Assembly (NCBI GenBank): GCA_030015575.1
Contig: JASDDO010000014.1
Coordinates: 170,905,911 to 170,969,910 of the forward strand
DNA length: 64,000 nucleotides
Origin: Agapanthus africanus
Lineage: Eukaryota; Streptophyta; Magnoliopsida; Asparagales; Amaryllidaceae
Direction: 5' to 3'
This document shows, piece after piece, positions 1 through 8,464 of the stretch. A program made the position numbers and the translations under genes. The first letter of the stretch is position 1. Each line of letters opens with the position of its first letter. The notes below the pieces were generated by a model that did no database searches, was not told the DNA's origin, and worked only from the letters and a program-made list of their open reading frames with translations.

Positions 1-1215
1 TTCTGGGTTTTCTTTTGGCCCGGTAAGTGCGGCCATAGCATTCATCATTTCCTGGAGCTTTTGCTGTTGCTCCTGAGCTTTGGTCACCGACCGTGTAAGC
101 GGTCTATGACCTGTAGACGCACGGCTGTCTTCCTTTCCTGACGCCATGTATACGGTATGGACCATCATGCCCCCGGACTTAGGGCGTCTGGGCTTAGTGC
201 CTTTAGCTGTCGTTGCAGGCTGGGGAATCTTCTCTGGCTTCCTCCTTTTATGAGCAGTGGAAGTTGAGGGGGCCGTTGAGGTGGGCACCCAGACAGCCTT
301 TCGTGGTTTAGCCCGGTGACTGGCTTCCTGTTGGATTTTCAGCTTCTTGTGCTGGCGGGAGAAGTTTGGATCGATCATCGAGTCTCGGGCCTGCCGCCAG
401 ACTTTATAGATTCGGGAGGACAGCCGTTGAAGAGATTGGGGCTGTTCTGTTTCTACTTCTACAGCCTTTTTCAGCAGAGGGGGAGACCTTTTTAGCACCG
501 CGGTAGGAGAATTCCTACGCACCTTATTTAGCATCTCAAAGCTGTTCCCAGTCGGAACAGCAGCATTGACTTCTTCCATCGGGGCAGGTGGAGTTAGCCC
601 AGAGAGAGAGTTGCCCCCAGCCTTCCTTACTCAGCGCCAGTGGCGACGTCGAGCATGTCGAGCGGACGGTGTGGTGAGGGCGATAGCCTCGTCTTGCCCC
701 CTGCGTAGGTGGGGGGTCGCTGCTGGTGTCAGCCTGTCAAAGACCGATGTCCTTTGGGTAACAGGAGCGGGAACTGGAGCCGTTAATCTTGTAAAGACCG
801 ACTTTTTGGCAGGGGAAGCCGTCTTGACGACTTCAGGAGCAGGACCGATCACTTTCTTAGAATCAGCCTTCTCTGGGATTGCAGGCCCCATTGCGGGTCC
901 ACAGGAGTTCTGGCCCAATCTAGAGAAGACCGAGGCACTGGCGTTGGGCGACCCGTTGAGAGGGGCCGCGGCAGGGGTAAGACGATCAAAGACCGACCTT
1001 TTGGGAGCCTCCTTTGTCAGCACCGGAGCGGTGAAGCTTGTCGGCGGGAGCATGGTCCCAAAAAACAATCCTGTGGTGGCTCGAGTGACTTGCTCCACGG
1101 GCATTGCGAATAGCGAAGCAGCTTGGGGTCCGTAGGCTATACCTCCTGGCGAGGCAGAGCGTTGGTTGCAATTGCAGTCCGAGCAGTTGGAGCATTTCAC
1201 ACAAGTAGAAGCCAT
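1..1215 (-). pseudogene. gag: gag of Tat-type element C1, one in-frame stop, open at window edge
   Basis: From ATG at 1215 the minus strand is open for at least 405 codons except for one TGA at 631-633; the frame after the stop is the same as before it, so a single C-to-T change of CGA would explain it. The N-terminus is cysteine-rich (CVKCSNCSDCNCN), followed by four spaced copies of a short motif, (S/T)VF(D/S/T)RL, each usually preceded by basic residues. Then come a Lys/Arg-rich stretch and, near the edge, VHTVYMASGK and a Gln-rich segment. Element E carries the related VHTVYMVG and ATVFSRLS, so this is the same gag family. I chose the inner Met because Cys-rich sequence starts there; an ORF begins 21 codons earlier. 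The capsid domain would lie beyond the edge. Confidence 0.7.
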
Positions 1216-1344
1216 CGATTCTTTGCTTTCTGCAATAAGCAAGACGCCAAATCTTAGTATCTTGAAACCCAAGGGCAACCATTAGCGAACCGCGATTGGT
1301 TCGCGAATCATGACACACGAAGTGTGGAGTGGAAAGAGGAAAAT

Positions 1345-1362
1345 GTCCCACCGGGCGTGCCA
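1345..1362 (-). other. Primer-binding site of C1
   Basis: The minus strand reads TGGCACGCCCGGTGGGAC, 5 nt (GATTC) beyond the LTR end at 1368. Element E has the same spacer and a near-identical site at 43843-43860. I do not assign the priming tRNA with confidence. Confidence 0.75.
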
Positions 1363-1934
1363 GAATCTGTTCCCCTCCGAACGGCGGCAAGGACTGATGT
1401 CTCGCCTGAGGTTCGGGGCAGATGCTAATTGGTGCTATCCGTCCACCTCTCCGAAGATGCCAAGTTGATTTATGGCACCGTATATCGAAGGTTTAAACGG
1501 ATGCGTCCGATATAGCAGACTTCGTCAGATTCCCCCTCGATTGAGGGGTTTTTGATTGTGGGGACGCTCTTCCCTGCAGGCGCAAGCCCCTGCAGTTAAT
1601 TACGCTACCGCATCGCGGTAACCACTTTCTCCTTCTCCAGATGGTCACTTCGTGTCGTGTGTATTTATTTTATGTTTGGTTGCCCGTGGATTGTATACGG
1701 AGACTGAGTTATGTCGTCGCCCGTAGGGCGTGGACTAGTCCAAATCCGCATTATCTTAGATTTGGGTTTGGGGGTTTGGGTTTAAGGATATGTTAGCTTC
1801 CTTTGAGACTAAGATCGACTTAAACGTTTGTTAAGGATACGTTAGTCTAGGTTTTAGACTAAGATCAACTTAACGGGATCGTTTAGATCCAACAAGAGAG
1901 CAATAAAAGGGGGGCTCTGTTGTTTAGTTTAGTG

Positions 1935-2245
1935 ACATTGCGGTCAATAGGTAGTTTAAGGACATTGCGGTCCATGGGTAGTTTAAGGACATTGCGGTCT
2001 ATGGGTTTAAGGACCCCACAGTCCGTTGTTAGTTTTAAGACATCTCGGTCAAGGTTAAGGACCTCATAGTCCATGAGTTTAAAGACCCCAAAGTCCGTTG
2101 TTAGTTTTAAGACATCTCGGTCAAGGTTAAGGACCTCATAGTCCATGAGTTTAAGGACCCCACAGTCCGTTGTTAGTTTTAAGACATCTCGGTCAAGGTT
2201 AAGGACCTCATAGTCCATGAGTTTAAGGACCCTACAGTCCGTGTC
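1935..2245. repeat. Tandem repeat with 72-bp period made of GGAC...GTCC inverted repeats
   Basis: The phrase CCTCATAGTCCATGAG recurs with starts about 72 bp apart (near 2062, 2134 and 2206), alternating with GGACCCCACAGTCC and a GACATCTCGGTC phrase. Almost every phrase carries GGAC and GTCC about 6 nt apart, so each can form a 4-bp stem. Related arrays are in C2 (about 30145-30450, opposite orientation) and C3 (36640-36830). A 111-codon minus ORF at 1883-2218 is only a by-product of the period. Confidence 0.8.
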
Positions 2246-2529
2246 AATGTGTGGTCATCGGGACCCGTCACCTCTTTGAAGACGTTGAGGAATTACAACG
2301 CCAAGTATCAAAGGAGTGAAGAGATATACCCTTGGACCGGGGTGGATTAAATAGTCTTCGGCCCAATTTGGGACCAAGACCAATTAATTATATTATGAGC
2401 TCATTAGCCCAGTTAAGTTTGAATTGAGGACTTATGGCCAGCTTGGGCTAAGTCCAATCATGTTTAGAATACTGGCTTTCTGTTGGTCCATTGAAGAAGA
2501 GGCTTTGCCTCTGGCTATTTAGCCAATTG

Positions 2530-2920
2530 GGCTGAAGTTAGTGTTAAACACTAAAGATCAGCAGTGTTGAACACTGGGAACAAGTTAGTGTTTTAACACT
2601 AAAAGACAGTTGGTGTTAAACACCAGCAACAGGGGGTTCAAATTAGTGTTTAACGCTAGAGCAAATCAATATCAAACACTAGCAGCAGGGATTTCAGATT
2701 AGTGTTAAACACTGGTGACGGAGATTTTAATTTAGTGTTGAACACTAAGGGAGTTAATCTTAAGCTCTGTTAACAGGGGTTTAATTTAGCGTTAAACACT
2801 AAGAAATTCAGGGTTAAACACTGCAAATAAAGTTCTTTGATTAGTGTTGAACACTAAGGCCAAACAGTTTTTAACACTGGATCCCGGGATTCCAATTTAG
2901 TGTTAAACACTAGGGCAAGA
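2530..2920. repeat. Array of about 13 TTAGTGTT-AACACTAA palindromes
   Basis: About every 30 bp there is a copy of TTAGTGTT followed by one or two bases and AACACTAA, with variants such as GGTGTTAAACACC and CAGTGTTGAACACTG. When one arm varies, the other often varies with it (TTAG with CTAA, GGTG with CACC). C3 has a different palindrome vocabulary in the equivalent place. Confidence 0.8.
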
Positions 2921-2924
2921 AGGG

Positions 2925-3140
2925 TCACGTGGTAGCACGTGAGGGCGCCCTCCCTTCCTTTGTTCTGCTGAGAATATCGCATCTTTTGGAGCATCACGTG
3001 CCATCACGTGACGGGCATTTAAATGCTTATATGTTAAAGCTTCTGCCAAAGGTCACGTGGGTCACGTGAGGCACTGCCTTAAAGGCCCTTCTCTATGGAT
3101 CTTTTCGGGGGTCACGTGGTGGCACGTGACCCTGCCTCTT
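2925..3140. promoter_or_regulatory. G-box (CACGTG) block 1 in C1 LTR
   Basis: Eight CACGTG hexamers occur as four close pairs, each pair an inverted repeat such as GGTCACGTGGTGGCACGTGACC split into arms TCACGTG and CACGTGA around 2-4 nt. CACGTG is the plant G-box core bound by bHLH and bZIP factors. The site lies in U3 or near it on the minus strand. Whether the role is transcriptional or structural cannot be told from sequence. Confidence 0.6.
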
Positions 3141-3169
3141 TGTATGTTTTTTGGAAGATCTGTTAATCC

Positions 3170-3790
3170 CTTTAAGAATTAAATTCTTCGCAGGGTTGAA
3201 CCCTAACAATAATTTTTTGAGGAATTAAATTCCTATTTCCTTCTGAAGATTTATATTCTGAGATAGAGTTGAACTCTGAATTTTCTGTAGGAATTAAATT
3301 CCTCATATATGTGAAGAACTGCATTCTATCATAGGGTTAAACCCTAATAACAGTTTTAAGGAATTAAGTTTCCACTCTCTTTTAGAGAATTATTCTGAGG
3401 AATGAGATTCTGTCATAGGGTGAAACCCTAATTTCTTCTTTCTTAAAGGAATTAAATTCCTGTTATTTTAACAGAACTAAGTTCTTAATTAGGGTTGAAC
3501 CCTGATTCTGTTCATTCTGAAGGAATTAAATTCCCATAACATAGGGTTAAATCCTAATTTTATTTTAAAGGAATTAAATTCCTATAGTTCTGTGAGAATT
3601 AAATTCTCAAGCTTCCATTTCCCTCTCTATGCTTTGGATCTGCATGGCAGGATCTCAACCTAATGAGAATTAAATTCTCAATTCAAGGGGAAATGTGCAC
3701 TTTACAGATCCTCCGCTAAAGAGAGAACTATGTTCTTCTGTTTAATATCAGAGTTAAACTCTATTGAGAATTAAATTCTCTTTTCTTTCA
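3170..3790. repeat. Array of GGAATTAAATTCC / AGGGTTNAACCCT palindromes
   Basis: Short odd-length palindromes alternate through this stretch: GGAATTAAATTCC, AGGGTTGAACCCT, GAGTTGAACTCT, AGAACTAAGTTCT and GAGAATTAAATTCTC. Most share the TTNAA centre and differ in the arms. The C2 LTR carries the same class near 29,755-29,900. Confidence 0.8.
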
Positions 3791-3916
3791 AAAAGCCTTC
3801 CCTTTCTTACCTCGGGTTTTCTTTTGCAGAAGATCCAAATTCCTTCAAAGTATCAAGGCTCTTTTTTTTTTCTATGTATCGATCCCTCTGCATATATCCC
3901 TCTGTGTGTCTCTTGG

Positions 3917-3932
3917 CTCCTATTTATAGGAG
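3917..3932 (-). promoter_or_regulatory. Palindromic TATA box of C1 LTR
   Basis: CTCCTATTTATAGGAG reads TATAAATA on the minus strand and is itself a palindrome. Its position about 720 bp into the LTR fits a U3/R boundary soon after. C3 has TATATAAAG on the minus strand at 41165-41172 in the same relative place. Confidence 0.55.
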
Positions 3933-4229
3933 AAGCAACAAAATCAATTAGTTTTTTGATGAATCTTTCATTGAGAGATTTGATCTGTACTTATCATTCA
4001 TTTGGACCTTTGGATTATTAGGTGAATTTTATTCACCATTGGATTTTAAATCCAGAGATTCTCCTTTGTTATTTCGGTTAGATTTTAAGGGGAAATCTTT
4101 CCAAATTCAAGATTTTTCCATAGATAGGTGATATTTAATCACCTTTAAATTTTTAATTCAATCGGTTCCTTTGGAAAGATTTGAGAGGTCTTTTCTCAGA
4201 ATTTAATTCTGTTAACAATGGGCTTTGAA

Positions 4230-4610
4230 AGCCGGTCACGTGTGGGCATGTGACCCCTGGTCATGTGCGGGCACGTGACCCCCTTGGAACGAGCCCTCTT
4301 CTTCTTTTTGCGCTCTGCCTTTTGGCCGCTGCTTAGCTGTCACGTGCCACCACGTGACCCCTGGTCACGTGTGAGCACGTGACCCTCGTCTGGAGCCTTT
4401 TTCTTGGTTTAATCAGAGAACGAGTCTGCTGGTTTTAAATGTCACGTGCCAACACGTGACCCCTGGTCACGTGTGAGCACGTGACCTTTTCTAAAGCCCT
4501 TTTCTTTGATGTAGTCGGGAAACTGAATCTGCCTTGCCGATACTTTTAGAAGTCACGTGCCAACACGTGACTGCTGGTCACGTGTGAGCACGTGACCCTT
4601 TTCTGAAGCC
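4230..4610. promoter_or_regulatory. G-box (CACGTG) block 2 in C1 LTR
   Basis: Fourteen CACGTG hexamers by my count, plus two CATGTG variants, are arranged as repeated quartets of about 100 bp: GTCACGTGCCAACACGTGAC followed by GGTCACGTG, a 4-nt gap and CACGTGACC. The arms can form 8-9 bp stems. Lying at the 5' end of the LTR on the minus strand, they would be in U3, upstream of the TATA box. Confidence 0.65.
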
Positions 4611-4647
4611 TCTTCCGTAGGCTTTCCTGATTTTAAATCAGGAAACA

Positions 4648-5907
4648 GTGGTCCTGACTCGGTGCGAGGCACGGCATGACGCGGCGCTGGGAACGGTGTG
4701 GCACGGGGACTGGGCACGGGGCGCGACACGTGAGTGGGTCTGCGATGGCACGGAGGCAGGCACTGTGTGGCACGGTGTTGGTGCGGTAGCGGGTACGAAG
4801 CGGGTGCTGTCACGGCATACAGGTGGGTACGGCGCGACGCGACACCAGCGCGGCACGGTAACTCGACTTGGCTCGAGCCCGAGTTCTCGGCAGCGGCGGT
4901 TTGGTTGCTGGGTCTTGACGGCGAGGGTGGCGGCGGTCACTGTCGTCGGCGGCAGCAAGGGAGGAACTCAGGTGCAGGCTAGAGCTTGGTGGCAAAGGGT
5001 TAGCTTTGGAGATGGGATGCTGGCTTGGAGCTGCAGTCAGGGGGGGCGGAGCTGAATTAGAGGGGAGCTCGCGGTGGAGAAGGGTGACCGGCGGCTGTTG
5101 TTGACCAACGATAGTGAGGGTAGCCAGTGAAGGTGGTCGGTAGTGGAGGTTGGTGGCGAGGGGCGATGATGGGTTGTTCGGTTGATGCAATGGAGGAAGG
5201 AGGTTGCATAGGGGGCGGCTTAGCAGCTCAGTGGTCGGTAGAGGATCAATGGTGGTAAGGAAGAAGGAGGTGGCGACGGGGATGCGGTGAGGTCGAGGGT
5301 CGGCGAGGCAAAGGTGGAGGTGGACTCGGTGGAAGAAAGCTCGAGCTCGGGGAAGGAAGGAGTAGGATGGACGAGGCGGGAGGAGAAGAAAAGAGGAGGA
5401 GAGGGAACGTGAGGGGGGAGAGAGAGAACGTGAACAAGGGGGAGAGAGCAAGAGGGAGTGAAGAGATGCAGGCGAGGGAGGTCACGGCGGTTGCGAGAAG
5501 GGGCGTGGCTGGGTCGTGGCAAGCATGACCGTTGAGGTTGTTTGAGGGAGGCGCATGTCGCAGGGCATGCGTACGAGGCGTGGGTGCGTGAGAAGCGGCC
5601 GCGGGCAGTGAGAACGAGCGGGAAAAGAGGAAGAAAGGGAAGCGGGTCGGGTATGGGGAGAAGGGTTTGGGCCGGGGTTCTTGGGGGAAAGGTTTGGGCC
5701 ATGAAAGAAATAATAAAAGTGTGTGAGAGAGAGAGTGTGGGCTGGGCTGAGGGAGTGGAAAAATATAAAAGGAAATAGGGTTAGGGTTTGGGTAGGTTTA
5801 AAGGTTTGAGGTTTAAAATAAATAAAATAATTATAAATAAATAAATTTTGTAAGCAACACTTTATAGAAATACGGATATTGGTTTGCAAAAAGAACTGGG
5901 TATTACA
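4648..5907 (-). repeat. A4 3' LTR, 5' part only (cut by C1)
   Basis: This aligns by eye along its length with 28453-29719 of A4's 5' LTR. It starts TGTAATACCCAG on the minus strand at 5907 and stops at the C1 insertion. It holds the GC-rich, strand-biased block typical of family A LTRs, here purine-rich on the plus strand, and G-run clusters around 5640-5695. Open frames on both strands are low-complexity and are not credible genes. Confidence 0.8.
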
Positions 5908-6353
5908 TCATACCACCCTTACAAAAATTTCGTCCTCGAAATTTAAAATACGATAACCTATAAAATATCATGCGAAAAGCAACAAAAATCAATTACTGCT
6001 ACATAGTGATTTACGCAAAAGTAACTAGACGAAAATTAATATTTATATGTATAAGAAGAGGCACAGCTAAAATTATAGTTATAAGTAAGCACAAGGCATA
6101 ACCATTTATAATAATAAACTATACATGCAATACAAGGAAATAGAATAACAATAATAAGCAATAGTGAATGGTTGGCTGATAAGCCAAAATATTTTAGAAT
6201 AAATATATCGATCAAACAATTTAAAATAAACTGAGGACCCCATGGTGAAATAAGAAAAATAAAGCAAAATAGTATGTGCGACGTATATTTGCGCTAATGT
6301 GAAGGATAGCAAAGCATTTAAAATGAGTAAAACGGAAGTAGTTAATAACGCGC

Positions 6354-6393
<40 letters not shown>

Positions 6394-6805
6394 CACAAAA
6401 TAACGAAAATTAGATTTCAAATAGTAATGTCACTGAATGTAATTATGGTAATGGGAGATAGCATTATAAATGTATAGGGGCTAGCCAGGGTATGGATTAC
6501 GGTGGAATACGGCCCATTCAAAAGGTCGGAAAGTGGTAGTTTTAACCTGAATGTTGAAGAGACGAGGGTCAGGTCAGCACAAGGTGCAAGAGTGAAGAAT
6601 AATGAATCTCAGAAGGGACAGGAATTTATTGGGGAGGGAAAATAGTCATTGCATCAAGCGAATCAATACTCAAAAGATTAGCGAACTCGGAAACTTTATT
6701 ATTACTATTCCAGAAAATTTCAAACAAGTCATTCTCAAAAGATAAAAGGTGGCCCTAAACTATACATAAATTTATTTGGCCAGAGGAAACAAAAGATAAA
6801 TCACG
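5908..6805 (-). other. A4 3' untranslated region with polypurine tract
   Basis: Directly before the 3' LTR the minus strand reads GTAAGGGTGGTATGA (5922 to 5908), a polypurine tract like that of A1 at 21656-21670. Next to it is the hairpin AAATTTCG/CGAAATTT, also shared with A1. The rest is AT-rich sequence with no credible ORF, containing an AT dinucleotide run at 6358-6391. Confidence 0.65.
6358..6391. repeat. (AT)n microsatellite
   Basis: About 34 bp of nearly pure TA dinucleotides within the A4 3' region. Confidence 0.9.
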
Positions 6806-7016
6806 TCAGTCGCGGTTATGGAAGTTCAGCAGGCTACGGTAAGCTCGCGCGCTGAGATAGGGGCGTCCATTTCCATAGCGCCTTGCAGGGATTGCCACCG
6901 GAGGTTCTTCTGCCACAGGGTCTTCTTCTCCTAGTCCTTATTCCTCGGCTGGAGCTTCTTCATCGTGGTTTGCTTCCACGTGATTCACCTCCTCTGGATC
7001 TTCTTCCTTGGGATTC
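6806..7016 (-). pseudogene. C-terminal part of A4 acidic ORF
   Basis: This continues the acidic ORF interrupted by A1 (see 24659-24951). Reading leftward from 7016 the frame is kept across the insertion once the 5-bp target duplication is counted once. It encodes more Glu/Asp/Pro-rich sequence (KEEDPEEV, GEEDPVAEEPP), then a change to a basic, aromatic tail (ARRYGNGRPYLSARAYRS) ending at TGA 6806-6808. One in-frame TAA lies in the middle. The basic tail after a long acidic region is unlike any gag or pol domain I recognise. Confidence 0.5.
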
Positions 7017-8018
7017 TGTAAATTCCTAGTTCCGTAAATACAAAAATTGTCCCCTTGAATGTTTTCAAATTTTCTCTACAATTTTTGTGTATGAATTTAG
7101 ATGCTTGTGGTTATTTTTAATTCAGAAAATTTATTTTTCTAAACAAATAATCCCAGCCCAGCCCATACCTAACCCCAGCCCAACCAAATATCCCCATGCC
7201 CATACCCGACACGGTCCCGTGCCCCAAACCCGACCCGCCTTCCTTCTTCCCCACTCCCTCCTATCTTTTCCCGCTTCTTTTCTCTCCTACGACGTCGCTC
7301 CCACGTTGCCATCGCCCCCGCTCCTCGTCGCCCCACGTCCCACTCCTCGACCTCGTCTCTCTAACTCTCTCTCTCCCCCTCACCCTCGTTCTCCCTCTCT
7401 CCTTCCCTATATTCTCCCGCTCCCCCTCTCTCGAATCCACACCCACGCCCACGCCCGCGATCCCCCTCGCCTTCCTCCCTTTCTCCTCTCCTCCCTCCGA
7501 ACACTCAACACCATCCCTACTCAACCCATCCCCTCACCGAGCTCCCCTCCTCAGAGACACCGTAACCCCTTGCCCCCCTCATCGACCTCGGCAGCTCCTA
7601 GCCGAGCCCTTCGCCTGCAGTCGAGGCCACCTCAACAGCAGAACCACCTCCCCTGCACGCCCCTCGCCAAGCCTAGCTCCACCAACCTCCATTGCCGACC
7701 CTCGACTCCCAGCACCACAAAAGCTCTGCTCCTCTCCTCCTTCATCACCGAGCGCCCTCGCCTCCACCTCAACACCCGATCAACACCTACTGCCTTCTAT
7801 CCAGAACTCATCTCCCTTACTGCCGCCGACGAACTCGCCGAGCCCCTCCTCTGTCGCTGACAACAGACCACCACCACTCTCGCCGTCGGGACCCCAGCAA
7901 CCAAGCCTCCACTATCAAGAACCCAAGCTCGAGCCGAAGCCGCGAACCCTAGCCGCGCATGTGTCGCGATCGCGCCGTTGCCGTTGCCGCCGCCGTACCG
8001 TCGTCAACATGTTGTCAG

Positions 8019-8035
8019 GCAAGTACACTACTTGC
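8019..8035 (+). promoter_or_regulatory. Conserved hairpin with AG|GCAAGT, candidate splice donor (A1)
   Basis: GCAAGTA-CAC-TACTTGC forms a perfect 7-bp stem directly after CAG. The preceding AG plus GCAAGT matches the consensus of GC-AG intron donors. Every family A LTR here that reaches this point has the same arrangement, with other stem sequences (see findings). The candidate acceptor is TTTTCCAG at 10130-10137, just before the gag start. Confidence 0.45.
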
Positions 8036-8442
8036 TTCATGCTAATTTTTACCTATTACAAATCGAAATACCAATAAATTCCGTATACACACGTCGTGCG
8101 AATTAATAATAATGTCAGTGTTCGATGCAAAATCCGAATGGAAAACCCCCGTTAAATTGACAGAAACTGATCACATAGGATGGATCGATTAATGACGAAC
8201 GTCGTGTTATAATTTGGCTGGAAAATACAGTCGTTACTGACGTGATAGCTCATTCCCTTTTTAAGCTCGTTAAAACTGAAATTTTCCGTACCTGAAACTC
8301 GTAAAAATCACAATTAATTGATTATAAATTAGAATGTTGCGTTTGAGGGCTCAAATCGAAGCTGACTCGACGACCTAGAACCCCATAAGGGTTTTAATCT
8401 GATTCTATGCTAAAAAGATGACAGAAACTGGTTCGGAGTGCA

Positions 8443-8464
8443 GCTCTGGACTGCAGTCCAGAGC
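8443..8464. repeat. Conserved LTR palindrome CTCTGGACTGCAGTCCAGAG
   Basis: A perfect inverted repeat with no loop. Copies lie at 18751-18768, 23098-23117, 27847-27862, 39144-39165 and, with one mismatch, 53056-53077; a weaker version lies at 57170-57186. Surrounding sequence is much less conserved. The function is unknown. Confidence 0.75.

Larger units (their letters stand above)
1..4647 (-). mobile_element. Tat-lineage Ty3/gypsy element C1, 5' part (runs off left edge)
   Basis: Read on the minus strand this is, in order, a complete 5' LTR (4647 to 1368), a 5-nt spacer, a primer-binding site (1362 to 1345) and a gag gene open to the left edge. The LTR begins TGTTTCC and ends GGAACA. The bases next to its right end, GTGGT at 4648-4652, match the interruption point in the 3' LTR of A4 when compared with A4's intact 5' LTR near 28,450, so C1 inserted into A4. 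Any pol and the 3' LTR would lie outside the window. The Tat assignment comes from the PBS type and gag style and is an inference. Confidence 0.75.
1368..4647 (-). repeat. LTR of C1, 3280 bp, built from short inverted repeats
   Basis: The LTR is complete: plus-strand ends are TGTTCCCC at left and GGAAACA at right. The left third (1368-1900) is conserved with the C2 and C3 LTRs and contains compact hairpins: CCCCTC/GAGGGG near 1530, CTGCAGG/CCTGCAG near 1575, TACCGC/GCGGTA near 1605 and CGCCC/GGGCG near 1722. The rest is a succession of arrays of small palindromes whose sequence changes from array to array (annotated separately). A palindromic TATA box lies at 3917-3932 on the minus strand. 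No protein-coding role is apparent: open frames here follow from repeat periods divisible by three. Confidence 0.8.

Noticed and set aside
566-1135. 189-codon plus-strand ORF opposite C1 gag
   Set aside because: Antisense shadow of the gag frame, whose Cys-rich and VFDRL motifs are shared with element E.
1883-2218. 111-codon repetitive minus-strand ORF
   Set aside because: The 72-bp repeat period is a multiple of three, so any stop-free unit gives an open repeat. No start context or domain.
1935-2245. CRISPR-like regular repeat array
   Set aside because: The intervals between repeats are themselves repeated, the setting is a plant LTR, and no cas genes exist here.
5776-5800. Telomere-like GGGTTAGGGTTTGGG
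   Set aside because: Only two or three imperfect units, in the same place in both A4 LTRs, so part of the LTR sequence.
8355-8375. Box-B-like GTTCGAGGGCTC in A LTRs as a Pol III promoter
   Set aside because: The last C of the box is not matched and no A box lies at tRNA distance.
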